Numbered from the stretch's first letter, positions 11,301-25,000 are shown. The stretch is 64,000 nt of DNA from Todiramphus chloris collaris (GCA_025345505.1 JANVCC010000014.1:1146559-1210558), one strand, 5' to 3'. A program made the numbers and translations. The notes: generated by a model not told the origin, from the letters alone.

Positions 11301-14300
11301 AAACTTGTAACAAGCAAACCAGAAATCTGTATAGAACAGCATCACGAACCTGAACTCAGTACGATGCACCAGGGACTCATAGACCAAAGCAGAGTCTTAC
11401 TGAGACCTTATTCAAAAGCCGCTTTTTTTACCAGGCTGGTATTTTGGTGCTGGAAGACTTCCCAAGTATAGAAATCCTTACAGAAATCAGACAGACAGTG
11501 ATGTGACCCAGAGAAAAAATGACAGTTTTGCAACACAATTCTTCAAGTGAAAAGGGGACATTCCCAAGAGTTTAAGAGCAAAGGAGTATCAGCTCCGATC
11601 AAAGCAGTCAGAGCTGACTTCTGGCCAAACATATCATCTCCCACTCACCCCTCACTCAAGAACATCACTTACCTTCACCATGCTGAAACAGAGACTCTGT
11701 CTCAGGCTCCAAGTCATGTACCCAGGACCTCAGACCTCACCCATGCAAGGAAAATGACTGGCATAACTACCACATAGTAGATAGAGTTGCTGAGGAAATA
11801 ACCTGAGAGCAGAACCTACACAAAGAGCTGAAGGAAAGCATCCCACTACACACTGTGCCTGGAATAATTTCCACCCAGGTGTGGAAAACCTGGGTGTCTT
11901 TTCTGGCCTGGTTTGCAAGCCATGACCATGGAAAGGATAACAGAAACACAGGAGTGTAGCGAGAGGGGAGCTGAAAATTGTTGTGATGGGCACAGGTAAC
12001 CCTGAGACTGGCATTAAGACAATCTGCACTCCTGAGTGCAGAAGCAGACAGTCCAAAGAGAAGCTCTAAGAGTCTATTTGTTCTGCTACTTTGTCACGGT
12101 GACTAGCTTGCTTTAACAATGATCACTCAGATGAAGTCTACAAGAAATGAAATCTGTATCTTCTGTATTTTGTAGGTCCCATCCCACCCACTTCTGCCTT
12201 AGAAAGTAATGCCTGATAGATAGCAGCACCACAGCAGGGGTGTCCTGATTGTGCTTTACTGTATTTTGGGAGAGCAGGGTGCTGAGGGATGACAAAACAT
12301 TCTATATTTTCCAGGTAGCTACCAGTCTTACTGCACTTCAAAACTAACCAAGGTCATGCAGAAAGTCTGTGGGAAGAAACAGTGAAATGACTGCCAGATG
12401 TGACATGGATTTCAGCTTCACACAGAACACACCTCATAGGTCTTTCATCAGAAAATTAACCCCCTGGATTTCTTTCCTGAAACCTCTCTGCCCCACTGTC
12501 CATTGCTCCAAGTTGTAAAATGCCTTCCATCTTGCCCATCTTGCCTTTTGGGGCAGATGCTGCAACTCTCAGGTGTGAAAAGACACTTCCCATCAAGGAA
12601 AGACTCACAGTTTTTATACCATACATTTAGTGACCTTTCAGGCAACAGCATCAAATGAGACCTGACTTAGGTAATACAGCGATGGCAAAATGTTAGAAAA
12701 TAGATTTTTTTTTTAATTTATTTTTAAGTTATAGCTTTCTCTGTGCTTCAGAAATTAAAGTAATGGGTGACACTTGAGCAATACAGAGATTAACATGCAG
12801 CTCAACATCTTGCATACATTAGCTTGGTGTATGTTCAAAAAGACTGTACCTTATAGATTTGTCCCACCACAACAATTTAATATTCTATTCCTTTCCTAAG
12901 AAGTAGGGTTGTGTTTATACATTGCTGCTGAAGGTTAGTTCTGTGTTTCTCTTTTGAACCTGCTTCATTTTAGAAGAAAATGTCCAGTACAGTTTTCCAC
13001 ATGTTCCTTCTGACCATTTTGTGGATGCATTGAAACTTTCTCAGCTGAGAAATTCCACTGTATAATCCTTCTGTGAATCTGCATTTTCCATTCAGGTCCT
13101 TACATGTCATCCAAAAGATGTTTTATTTTTCAGCCAGTAGTGAAATAGCAAATTGCTTAAGAGTTAGTTGTTAAGGTTAACGAAACAGATGTCATAGTTA
13201 TTAGCCTTTTTCCCCTCTGTACACAACTCAGAAACAGTACCTGTTCTCCACATTCTAACTCTGTTTGCTTTCCTGTTTTACCAGAATACCAGGTCCAAAC
13301 ATATAAAAGTTACAGCAAACACCAAACTGTAGAAACACGTAGACTTCTTCATTTTGGACAACCTAGCCTGTAAAATATAGTGCTATTGTCTTGCTAGTGC
13401 ACCAGACCTCACTGTTCAGTGCAGGTTGGACAATAATATTCTGTTTATTTTGTACTGTGATAGCTGGAGATCACAATACACCTCTCTGACAGAATGAACG
13501 TGAATCTGTGCAGCTTGCATCGAGCAAGACAGCATGTCTCTGAAGGAAAAGCCTGGACAAAAGATTTCAAGAACACAGCTACATTCAAAATGGACATCCT
13601 CCCCTGCTATCCTCACCTCAATTTCTATTCAGGAACTTCCATCTGCACACATGCTAAATGCAAATCTGCAGAGTTCACTCACTTGTCCAACTCTTAGTGA
13701 ACATGCTACAGCTTTTTCAGGTCCTCCCATCCATTCCAAATACAGCTCTACACAAAAAAAAAAGCTCAAACACTTCTCACCAAGTCTCCATCCATATGGA
13801 TAACCAGGTCAACTTCTACCCCTAAATAGCTTTCCCTCTCCTCCCACTAAAATACAGAAATAAATAGTACATAGATAAATATCACTAGCCAATGATAGAT
13901 ATTGTTAGCCTAAAAGTTAGAAAGGAAAATAAAAATATTTCTCTGCTAAAGGCCAATTCTGCCTGCCTGCTACTGAGAAACAAATTGGTGCAATTTTGCC
14001 CAAACATAAATATTTCTCATTCCCAGGACTGTAACAGCTATTCAGATACAGGCCATCAGCCACACTAGAAGCAAATGCTTGCACATTGAATTACACATTT
14101 CTCTTCTGTTAAGCTAAACAAAACAACTCTAGGAAGAGCTAGATGCTGCTTGCCAGTTTACAGAAAACTTTGCTCAAATGACTCAGCCACAGATTGATAA
14201 TCAGATGTTACAGTGACCTTTAGTAAGCTGAATTAAAGATTCATGAGCATGAAAAAGCTCAACACTCGATACTTGTAGTTTTGACTAAATAACAATTATA

Positions 14301-15478
14301 TGCACAACCATACACTAGCATGTCCTAACGGGCCATAAATTCACTTCGCTTAAGGCAAAGTTATAGGGTACAAGAGGCACTGGTAATAAAATGACAACAC
14401 AGTGAATTAAACCTACTTGAAGTACTTTTTCAATTATGACTAAATCTGTCTGTTGAGGACACCAGATGTAATCGTCTAATGGGATTACAACTGGCAGAGA
14501 GATGTAGGGGAGGAGGGTTGCAGATAACCCACACCAGATTGATGCAAAGCCGCACACAGTGTGCTGTTGTTTCCAAGTAAATTGTTAGTGAGGCTTAAAG
14601 TCTAAGCCCCTTTTAAGCTACAAATACATTCACGAAGATGAAATTGCAATGGCTTGCTTTCTCTGAAAACCCCATCAAGGTTTTTATCATAGTACTTAGA
14701 CCATGTGCAATCTAAAGCTGTTACTTTACCTCCACAGTTCTATTTTGGTGATGAATTTTTCTTTGCCTAAGTGACTCACTACACACAAATACTACACAAA
14801 ATATAATTATGTCATTTTTGCATACTATTTGCATGACTATTGCTTCTGTCATTTTTTGACACCAACTATTTTTTTTTTACTGTTTACGTCACATATACTA
14901 CAAGCAGACATTTGAAGAGGGCAGGAAATCTTGTATAACCAGCTCATTCTCTAAGCAAATCCTCTCTTCTCCTCATTTTTCCTTATAGTAAAAAAATCTG
15001 TCTGAGAACATCTTTTACAGTCCATCACAAGCAATCCTGGGTTCTTCTTGGTTTAGCTTCCTTACCTGTGAATAATCTCTCAACAATTAATTCACCCAAA
15101 TAGTCACTGAGATCTCTGTGAGAGGAAGGTCCCAGCAGATAAGTCTCCGTGAGGACAGACAGATTCACTAGCTAAAAATGACAGAGGCCAAAACTTTTGA
15201 GACATGAAAATAAAAGGCCCTGTATAGACAGCAGTTGAGGCAGGCTCTCATGTCAGAAAACACTTGTGCTCCGTGAGGCATCACAAAGGCAATCAGTGGA
15301 CACTCAACTGCCTTGCACAGGCCATTTTGCACTTGCTAATCTGACAAACCTCTCCTCCTTTTCTTCTAAAGGAGACCTTCAGAAAGAAGTGTTCCTGTCA
15401 CTTGTCATGGGCAAGCACCCCTGAAGTCCTTTTACCTCGTAGCTCACCTCAAATATTTTTTACAGCCTTATTCTGTTT
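11301..15478. other. ASMT-AKAP17A intergenic DNA, nothing recognised
   Basis: About 4.2 kb of AT-rich sequence with only short chance frames and no repeat family I can name. Confidence 0.55.
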
Positions 15479-15483
15479 GCAAG

Positions 15484-16074
15484 TGTGTGGGTTTTGGCTG
15501 AGGTGGAGTTAATTTTCTTGATAGTAGCTGGTATGGGGATAAATTTTGGATTTGTGCTGGAAACACTGTTGATAGCACAGGGATGTTTTCATTATTACTG
15601 AGCACAGTTTACACAGAGTCAAGGCCTTTTCTGCTTCTCACCCCACCAGCAAGTAGGCTAGGGGTGAACAAGAAATCAGAAGAGATTACAGGTGGGACAG
15701 CTGACCCCAACTGACCAAAAGGATATTCTATACCATATGACATCATGCTCAGCAATAAAATCAGGGGGAAGAGAAAGGAAGGGGGGATGTTTCAAGTGAT
15801 GGCATTTGTCTTCCCAAGTAATCATCATGCATGATGGAGTCCGGCTTTCCCGGAGATGGCTGAACACCTACCTGCTGATGGGAAGAAGTGAATGATTTCC
15901 TTGTTGTGCTTTGCTTGTGTGCATGGTTTTTACTTTACCTGTTAAACTGTCTTTATCTCAACTCACAAGTTTTCTCACTTATACTCTACCAATTCTCTCC
16001 CCCATCCCACCAGGGTAGGGAGATAGTGAGCAGCTGGGTGGTGCTTAGTTGCCAGTTGCGGTTAAACCACAAGA
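15484..16074 (+). mobile_element. Solo LTR with 5-bp target duplication
   Basis: Starts TGTGTGGGTTTTGGCTG, then GGAGTTAATTTTC and AGTAGCTGGTATGGGG, and later GACAGCTGACCCCAACTGAC, CTGCTGATGGGAAG, TTAAACTGTCTTTATCTC and a GGTTAAACCACAAGA end. It is flanked by GCAAG at 15479-15483 and at 16075-16079, a 5-bp target-site duplication typical of ERVK/ERVL-type insertions. The TATA region is decayed (AGCAATAAAA). A shorter relative is at 43992-44477. No internal genes, so a solo LTR. Confidence 0.85.
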
Positions 16075-16079
16075 GCAAG

Positions 16080-17314
16080 CTCTGTCAGGTGCAGTGAGCA
16101 GAGGAGAAAGATGTTTCCAGTTAAAGGAGAAAGTAACTGACACTACTAGACAATTCCTCAGAGCATTTAAAGCTGTCTGGGATCCTATGCAGAACTGCAG
16201 GGAAGACCTGGTCTGAGGGTGATCAGTCCTTGTTCAGACGCTTTGCTGGCAGGTTAAGTGGGGGTGACTGTGGTGCTACCACATTATTCATGTTGTTCTA
16301 CACATAGTCTGGTTTCAAGGACAGCACTCTTGGGCACCCTATCCAGAGGAGGTAGAGCTCACTTCACAGGTGCCACAGTACACACAACTAGATTAGGTTT
16401 CACCCTTAGCCCTTCAAAAGTGTCACAACCTACTACCCTAGCAAAGCATGTGTTGGAGCTTATGTAGGATTTTTCTTTGTGAGGCAGTAGGAGATGTATT
16501 CAGGGGATGTGGCATCTGAGGGGGAACCAGATCAAATTAATTTTCTGTGAGTGATTAAAGAAGGATGGTGGTGCACACCATTTCAAACAAGCCTCAAGAG
16601 CCTGGTACCAGATTAAGTACAGAAAAAAATAGACGCACGTTCCCTTTTAACAACAATAATACCTACACATGTCCTACTTAAGGACTGTGTGGTGGTGAAG
16701 TTGTAGTAGCTTCTTCCTAAGTCACCTAGTGCAGGCTGAGGTCGTGAGACAGAAAATTGCTGGCTGAAAGACTGGTAAGTGCAGAGGTTTATCAGTCCTC
16801 AGATAGAAACAGGAGAAGACATTCTTCTTTAAGGATTAGAACAGGACTATGCAGTAACACTGTCCATAGCATCAGGAACTTGATTTCCTACCCTTACAAG
16901 GCTCACATTCTTCTTTACTTACCAAGGGATGCAGGAAACCCACTCCTTGCTGCCAGTGCCAACAGCCACAGTGAGGCAGCAGCACAGGCAGGGACAGCAT
17001 GTACCAGCTCCTGCACAGCACGGGGAGACTCAGGGGCTTTGACCCACAACCTTCCCACCCCTTTCAGCTCAGACCCTGCTGCAAGCACTCTGTGATCAGC
17101 AGGGTCCTCAACCTCAAACAGGAAGAGGTCACACGCTTGGCAAATTCAAGCTATCAGGTAAGATTTAAGCAATCAGCATCACAACATTCTTCCAGAGTAG
17201 GTAAAAATAGTAGTAACTTCAGTACTTCAGCTTCTAGAAGGCATTGTAAAGCCTGCTGGGATCCTAGGTTATTTCATTTGAAACAGTAAGACCCCTCGAA
17301 GACACTTTTCTTTC
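16080..17314. other. Intergenic, nothing recognised
   Basis: About 1.2 kb between two LTRs; only short chance frames. Confidence 0.5.
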
Positions 17315-17965
17315 TGGCAGGGTTTTGGTATCAGGAGAGGGCGCTACTGCCATGTCTCCCATAAAAAGCTTCAAGAAGATGCCCCAGCTCCAAGTTGGAT
17401 GTATCTCTAGCCAAGGCTGAGACAATCAATGCTTCTGTGGTAACATATTTAAGAGGGGATTACCTATTAGGCAGGTCCTTTTGCTTTGGAGAGGAGTAGG
17501 ACAGGAGAGAGACAACCATGTGGACATTGGACACTGAGGTCAGTGAGGAAGAAGGGATGGATGCATGCTGGAGCCGACATTCCCCTTCAGCACCTGAACA
17601 TGGGATGAACTGATAATGACCCCTATTCCTTGTGCAACTTGGCAGGAGGAGGTAGAGCTGAATCTGGGAAGAGGTGAGGGAAAGAGTAAAGGTATAAAAT
17701 ATTTGGTTATATTTATCACTGTCCTACCCTGATTCAATTGGTAAATTGGTGGTGGCTTTGCTGTTCAAATTAAATGTATTTTGTTTTGCCAAAGCTGAGT
17801 CTGTCTTTTGCCTGTGATTATAACTGGTGAATGAGCGCTCCCTGTCCTTTGTCTCGACTCTCAAAAAGCCATTTGTATTTTCTCCTCCCCATCCCACCAA
17901 AAGGGGGTAGGAGTGACCGAGCAGCTGTGTGGTGTTCAGCACCAGCTGAGTAGGCTCAATCACGA
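17315..17965 (+). mobile_element. Solo LTR of a second type
   Basis: Starts TGGCAGGGTTTTGGTA, has a TATA-like ACATATTTAAGAGG near 17442, TTGTGCAACTTGGCAGG, GATTCAATTGGTAAATTG, GCCTGTGATTATAACTGG and CTCCCTGTCCTTTGTCTCGA, and ends near GGTGTTCAGC...CAATCACGA. The layout matches an abundant avian LTR type with an Asn-Trp-poor, noncoding body. No target duplication is evident, so the ends are approximate. Confidence 0.72.
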
Positions 17966-18189
17966 GTGGTAGGAATGTACTAACCTGAAATCACCACAGA
18001 ACAACGAGCAATCATTTACTATCAAAAATTATATTCTTTAAGTTATTGCATCAGTGAGGTTTTTGCAGTAGTACAAGCACATACCTCAGCCACAATAAAA
18101 TTAACGATACTGGGAATGGCATAATTTATATTTGTGACCTTATTAAAAGATTACAACTCTTTTCACATTTCCTTGCAGTTCAAAGCCTA

Positions 18190-18530
18190 TCATCAATGAA
18201 GACCAAGCAAAATGATGCCCAATCAGTCTTAGAGCAATGGCTACTCAGGAAAGACATAAGCCCTTGTTTTTATAGTCTAGTATGATGTTCTGCGGAACGA
18301 GATAGCCCTTCAAGCCAGCTGGGGTCAACTGTCACAGCTGTGTCCCCTCTCCCAACCTCAGCCTACCTATTTGAGGGAGGGAGACGGGGTGTGGTGGTGT
18401 GTACACAAAAGGGAAAGCAGGTAAGCCCTTGACACTGTGCATGCACTGGGGTTTTATAAACGCCATTTGTTGCAAATCCAAAACACAGCAGCATACCATT
18501 AACTCCATCACAGCCAGACCCAGTACGAGG
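18190..18530 (-). mobile_element. Decayed LTR fragment, minus strand
   Basis: The minus strand reads TGGCTGTGATGGAGTTAAT, TGTGTTTTGGATTTG, GGACACAGCTGTGACAGTTG and ACTATAAAAAC, the U3-to-TATA part of the same broad LTR group as 15484-16074, in reverse orientation. The 3' part is not recognisable. Confidence 0.6.
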
Positions 18531-20160
18531 ACATAGGATGCAACATCCATTTCAGAGGATTCATCACTGAAAAGATTTTGGAGCTTTGACACAAAACACA
18601 CTCCTGAAGAAACAATACTGCCAAGTGTTAGACAAGATAGAACTCTGCACTGAGCAGTTACTGGGCTACTTTAGATACTAGGAGTTTTAAGAGGTTTTGA
18701 CTGGGTTCAGAGGGACAACTAAAAGAGAACCTCTTCCATATTCCTTCTGCCTTTTGAAAAGTAAGCATTTGCAAGTAGCTTCAAAGCACTTTCAGGTTTT
18801 TCCTCCTGAAGCTGCTGTGAAAAGAAGAAATAATACAAGCACTATGAACAACTGAGTTACTTTACATTACTGCGCTTACGGGATATTGCATGAAGCCAGT
18901 GCTGGATACGGTGTGTTAAGCTGAATGATCATCAAAGCCTGACAGCTGAACAGACTCCCCACAATTATATTCTCTGGCCTTAGAAATTGCCCTAAACATC
19001 AGAGCTTATGGAATTCAATCATCTCAGGGTGGAACACGAAACCTGCTCTTGGCGCCTTCTCTGGAGTAAAAAAATAAAACTTTTGAACAGTTTTTGTTTT
19101 GGTTTGGGTTTTTTTTTTTTTTGTACCAATTAACAGTATCTGTTGGATTCTTTTAGTATGACTCCAACACTTCATGGCAACTGCCACTGCTTTAACTGCT
19201 TCCTCTCTTGGCAATGATAGTGCCTTCATAGCTTGTTGACTACGTGAAAGTAGCATTATAAACTAGTATCTCCCTGGTAATACTTCATCAAGACCCCACT
19301 CAAGACATCAGTCCCAGTGGAAACCCACAATCCAAATAAACTACAGAAATACTACTAGGAATCTAATCCTGAGCTCAAAGACATTGGTGCTGACAGCTAT
19401 TAGTTAAATTTCACATGTAACTGCAGATAGAATATAACCACCCATGGACAGTTAGCATTTAAAAATCAGGCTAAGCAGAACTGCATGCACCTACACAGAG
19501 GCATCCCACCAGCCTTACCAAATACTTGCAACCAACATTAGATTGGATTTTAGCTAAATCATCACTAAAGATTTAACTCATCTTCAGGTAGATAGGCTTT
19601 TAACAAAAGGAAATCTCCCCAGAAAGCAACTGCTCAGAATTTAAGAGATTGGTGGTGTTGAGGTAAGATAAATCAGTCCATCTCTTGGTCCCCAAGAGAG
19701 TGGTGGAACTCACAAGGGAAGTCACATAAACTTGAAAAGTAACACAATAATTGGAGATCTTTCAAAACATCAGTTGACAGGAAGATAGAAGAATGTCTAC
19801 TTTTTCCTTCCGTATCTACTAACTACAAAATATTTCAGCAACAAGGTCTGGTAAGAAACAAACCCTGGATGGATTCACTGAAAGTAACAAGAGACTAACT
19901 CAGCCAGCCAGGGATCCAGATGAGCTGCAGCATCAATCTGCTCTTCAGGCTCTGCAGGAAAGGGATGCACTTTGAATTCATGCATCCGTGTGAGGAAAAT
20001 GGCATCTGAAGGCTGTAGATAAAGAGCACATGTCCTGCTGAATTAACAGCTGACATAGCTGTACATAACAAGACCACTGAGAAGAGTGGCTGAACTTCAT
20101 TATCCAAATGTGTTGAGTGATTTTTTTCAGCAGATGGGTTCTCCTACAACATGTGTGCAG
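18531..20160. other. Intergenic, nothing recognised
   Basis: No gene or named repeat seen. A T run at 19112-19122 is the only simple feature. Confidence 0.5.
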
Positions 20161-20162
20161 AT

Positions 20163-21166
20163 TTTAATAGACATATGAAAACATCAACTTCAGTTCACTG
20201 TAAAGTTTTCTTTTTAATTTTACCATAAAAAGGCAAAATAAAACTCTTTCACTGTAATTTTATAGCTTTTAATATTCCTGAGCTGCATTTTAGAAGCAAA
20301 AGTATTCTTAAATGAATTTAACAAGAGACACTGCAGCCTTAATTTCCAACACCACAAGTAAAAATAATTTAGCAAGAAGGCCCCTTTTTCAAAAGACAAT
20401 GGCTAGCTCTGTATGTACCTGAAAAAAATGCTCCAAGCAGTTCTACACCACCTGAAGCAATTACAAAGCCATGTATGTCAACAAAATAACAACTTTTCAA
20501 CCATTTTACCACTACTTCTTACTTCCTACATCAGTGTGCCTCTCTTACATGGAAAGTATTCTTATACAAATGGCATTGCATGCCAGAATAATTTGGGCCA
20601 CAAAGCTTGGCACCATACAGACATCTAAAGGAATTGTAGCAGTTCAAAAGATATCCTGCATATCTTTAGAATCAGTTAAAAACTCTGTGAAAGTTCTGCT
20701 ATACATCTCAGTCAGCAAAAACTCTACTTTGTTAAATGTGATCTCACTGAATGTACCAGAAAGCATTTTAAATCTGTATGTAATAGCTTGTCATGTCTGG
20801 AGTTCCTATAACTGGGACCCATGTATTTCTCAAGCCAAATTAGGTGATACAGAGATAAAATCTAAATCCACTAAAATTAAGGTTTAGAAAACTGAAAATC
20901 AAGCAAACAGGTTGGTTAGCACTGTAGGAACTCAAGCACAAGGTGGTTATACCTACATTGTGGTAGAAACCTAAAAAGAGACAACAAAGCACAAAGGAAC
21001 ATCAGAAAACCCAGGCAGCTATTTTCTTGATTTCAGGGACTAGAGGCAAGTCAAGCACTGGTTGAAACAAACGTGCTTTCCACAGCAGTCACACCGATGA
21101 GGTCTCGTTTACAACTTTCTGGCCCTTTAGTCCAACCACAGCCTTTCCAAGGAGCCAAGGCCTACA
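20163..21166 (-). other. AKAP17A: Possible AKAP17A 3' untranslated region
   Basis: There is no AATAAA on the minus strand in the first kilobase after the AKAP17A stop. Three ATTAAA variants cluster at 20273-20268, 20218-20213 and 20168-20163, about 0.9-1.0 kb downstream, and could serve as the poly(A) signal. The region lacks repeats. The extent is inferred. Confidence 0.35.
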
Positions 21167-22099
21167 CTACCCGCTCCAAGTACTCCTTTGCTTGCTCAGT
21201 GATCTCCTCCGGTGGCGTCGTCTCCTGCTCACGCTTCTACGACTACGGCTTCTTTCTCTTCTGTCTCGTTTACGTTCGCTACTTCGAGTTGTCCTGTAAC
21301 GTGAACGTCTGGGGCTTACACTTCTTCGACGAGGACTGCGGCTTCGTCGAGGACTGTAACTTCTGCTAGAGTGTCTGTAATACCTCCTGTCTTTCCGGTG
21401 CTTCTCATCCTGATAACTCACATCCCTTCTGTGTCTGCTCCTCTCTCGTTTACCCTTACTCTCATCAGTGTTTACGCTGCTACATGAACGGCTCTTTCGT
21501 CTCCTCGGCTCTGTGCTACGTTTGCCCTGCTCGCAGTGCGAGTCCTTCCTGCAGGTATTCTGGTCATAGCTAGAGAGGCTCTTCTGCTGCTGGTTATTGT
21601 CGGGAACACATGAAAGTACCCCCGAACCTCTTTTCTCAGAACATCTCTCAGAGTTTGTGGTATGAAGTTTCTGACCTTCTTTGATGTGAACTTTGTCATG
21701 AACGTTGCCATTCAAGTACCTACATTGAGTGTTTACACCCTCAGGGGATGCTACTTCTCTTTGAGAGCCAGGACCCAGTTTGCTGGTAACAGCCTGTGCA
21801 GAGGTAGATGTGATGCAGCTGGATGACACAGTGTGTGGAACACCATCAGGGGTTTTCGGCATGTCAGACTGCGATGCTTCAGTTTCTTCCTTGTTTTCAT
21901 TAACTGCATCCATTTTCTTACTCAGAAGATTGTTCAGTAGTTTCTCCCTCAGTTCCTTTTCTTTTCTCTGCAACCCCAGTGCTCTCTCTTTTTCTTCTTC
22001 CACACGTTTGAGCTCAGCCTCCTGGAGCCTTCGTCTCTCCTCTAGCTGCTGAAGACGGATCTTTTCTTCATTTTGCTCTTGTTCCAAAAGCTTTACTGT
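21167..22099 (-). CDS. AKAP17A: AKAP17A last coding exon (coiled coil end, RS domain)
   Basis: Residues 385-694. Begins [13 protein letters not shown] after a TTGCAG acceptor; ends RSTWSG and TAG at 21169-21167. Contains the conserved [12 protein letters not shown] block and the C-terminal Arg/Ser repeats. A 98-residue plus-strand frame over the RS region is a shadow. Confidence 0.96.
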   Translation of the reverse strand, partial: TVKLLEQEQNEEKIRLQQLEERRRLQEAELKRVEEEKERALGLQRKEKELREKLLNNLLSKKMDAVNENKEETEASQSDMPKTPDGVPHTVSSSCITSTSAQAVTSKLGPGSQREVASPEGVNTQCRYLNGNVHDKVHIKEGQKLHTTNSERCSEKRGSGVLSCVPDNNQQQKSLSSYDQNTCRKDSHCEQGKRSTEPRRRKSRSCSSVNTDESKGKRERSRHRRDVSYQDEKHRKDRRYYRHSSRSYSPRRSRSPRRRSVSPRRSRYRTTRSSERKRDRRERSRSRRSVSRRRRHRRRSLSKQRSTWSG

Positions 22100-25000
22100 C
22101 TGCAAGACAGTCAAGGGAAAGGTAAGAAGAAAAAACAAAAAAAACATTATAGACCTGCTCATCCTTTGAAGTTATACCATAACTTAAAAGCAGCAATATG
22201 GCAAGAAAATAAAATCTAACAAACAGAACTTAACCATCCCAAAAATAAAATGGTTGTTTCCCTCTTAAAAGGAAAAAACAAAAAACCAACCAAACACAAA
22301 AACCCACTAACACTCAACTGTTGGAAGGTGAAACATTGGCATTAGTCCACAAACTCTTATAAGTATTAATTTTTTGCATCTTTTTCACTTAGAAAAAAAA
22401 CAAAACGTCTTGGTCTTTATGGCTTCTTAACATGGTAAGAGCAACACACAAGCTAAAATTACATGTGAAATTTGAAGTATTAAAATAATTTTATCAGTTG
22501 GACATGGACAACACCTCAAAGTTTCATTCAAATTTAAAACATAAATTTATCTTAAGATGATTGCAATCTGTGTTTCATAGATGACTTTACAATGAGTCCA
22601 TAAAAACCAGGAAATAATTAAATATACGCATAGAAACTTACTCTCATTTTGTCAACCACTTTAGAAACTCACAATACTGAAAAAGAAGGGTCAAACTTTT
22701 TTTTTATTCTGACAAAGATAACCAGCTTAGTATTTCTGTGAATGAAAGAAACACTGCTCTATTTGACCAGACTTCTATTTCACAGCTACAAAATTACAAA
22801 GCCTGCAAGAAGTGTTTGTACCTTCTCCTAGCATATAACTGACCACATGGCACTGAGGGAGTTCAAAACCACCTATCAGGTACACTGGCGTCAAGTAAAA
22901 ATACCCCTGCACTTTGCCACACAGTTTTTTATTCTACAGAAAATACTTAACATACATTACCTTACAGCCTAACATGACTTTATCCAAGTCTTAAGCAAAT
23001 GACACCCTGTTTCAGTGAAAAATAACAGTACTGTTAAAGAGACAGAATCTAACATTCAAAACCTTAGCTGAAAGTACTCTTCCTACAGAAAAATCATCTT
23101 GCATATTTTCCCAGCATTGACTAATGGAAGCTCATTCTCTGAAACTACAAAGCACAGTTAATGGAACTGCTGAAAGCCACATAGGAAACAATATCAAAAC
23201 TGGAATTAGAAAGGAGTTTTGTAACTTATCTTCTGTTAACTTTAGTATGCTTACATATTCTTTTACTGGACTTAACAGCAATCTTGCCAATTAGTATACA
23301 GGCTCCCGTTCACTCTTCCATTTACCTACATGTGCCTATTTTACCAAGGAAGAAATACTGTTTTGTTGTACTTCTTAAAAAATTTTAGTCTAAGGAATAG
23401 CATCTGCAGAGGTACTACATCTGCTGTTCAATGAACAGCACTCCCCACCCCCTCTCAAGTCAGTAAAAGGCTTTATTCTGACAGGTTCTTCGTTAGCTTC
23501 TGAAATAAATATTGAAGTTACCTTTGCCCTGCTTAGCAGTTCTGCAATTAGTCTAATGGACTGAAGATTTCTCTGAGCTAACAGGAGCTTCCTTTCTTCT
23601 AGTTTTATCTTCTCTTGCAGTTTTTTCTGTTCTTCTGCTTGAAGCTTTTCAAGTTGCTTTTTATTTCGTCGAACTTCACGATCTTTCTGTTTCTGTTCTC
23701 TCTTGCGCAACTTTTCTTCTCTTTTTCTCTCTCTCTCATATTCTTCAAGTTCTCTCTGCTTCCTAAAATGAGATTAATATTTTTACTTTATCTAGGGCAG
23801 GTACAATTTTAGAGTCCTACTCTATGTAAGAATGTATTTTGTGCTTTGAGTAAGTTTCTAAGTAGGTCTTGTTGATTACTGAAACACACAAGTAGAAAAC
23901 AGTGAAGATCTTAACCCGTAGTTGCGATAGCAAACAATAATCACCTTCTCAATATATAAAACCAAGTTGGAATTGAAAAAAACACAAAACATGGCTACAA
24001 CAAAAAATTATTTTTTTCTAAAACCAATTTGACCAGAAACAATAAATTGTAAGGACGTGTTTGATGAGTGGTGCACTTGGTAGATAAGGAATTGGCTAGA
24101 TGGCTGCTCTCATAGAGCCATGATCAATGGCTCCATGTTCAGATAGAGACCTTGACAAGTGGAGTCCCCCAGGGATTGGTACTGGGTCTGGTGCTGTTTA
24201 CATCTTCGTCGGCGACATGGACAGTGGGATTGAGCACCCTCAGACAGTCTGCTGTGGATTGAGAGCAGCCCTGCAGAGAAGGTCTTGAGGGTGCTGGTTG
24301 ATGAAGCGCTTAACGTGAGGTGGCAATGCGCCCTGGCAGCCCAAAAAGCCAGCCGCATCCTGGGCTGCATCAAAAGATGCATGGGGAGCAGGTCAAGGGA
24401 CATGATTATGACCCTCTACTCTGCTCTTGTGAGACCCCACCTGGAGTACTGTGTCCAGCTCTGAAGCCCCCAACATAAGGACACGGATCTGTTGGAGCGG
24501 GTCCAGAGGAGGGCCACAAAGATGATCAGAAGGCAGGAGCACCTCTCCTATGAGGATACACTGAGGTAGTTGGGTCTGTTCAGCCTAGAGAAAAGAAGGC
24601 TCTGGGGAGACCTTATAGCAACCTTCCAGTACCTGAAAGGGTCCTGCAGGAAAGCTTGGGAAGGACTTTTTATAAGGGCATGTGGTGATAGGACAAGGGG
24701 CAATGGTTTTAAACTAGAGCAGGGTAGATTTATATTAGACATTAGGAAGAAGTTATTTACCATGGGGGTGGCAAGACACTGAAACAGGTTGCCCAGAGAA
24801 GTCGTGGACACCTCATTCCTGGAAATAGTTTAAGACCAGGCTGGAAGAGGCTTTGAGCAACCTGGTCTAGTTGGAGGTGTCCCTGCCCATGGCAGGGGGG
24901 TTGGAACTAGATGATCTCTAAGGTCCCTTCTGACTCAGGCCATTCTGAGATTCTATGAGTAACACCACACCAGGGAGCTGGACAATCAATCATCATACTG

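Noticed and set aside
20471..20887. 138-codon plus-strand frame behind AKAP17A
   Set aside because: Lies opposite the likely 3' untranslated region, low complexity of evidence, no known family.
21073..21369. 98-codon plus-strand frame
   Set aside because: Antisense shadow of the AKAP17A RS domain.
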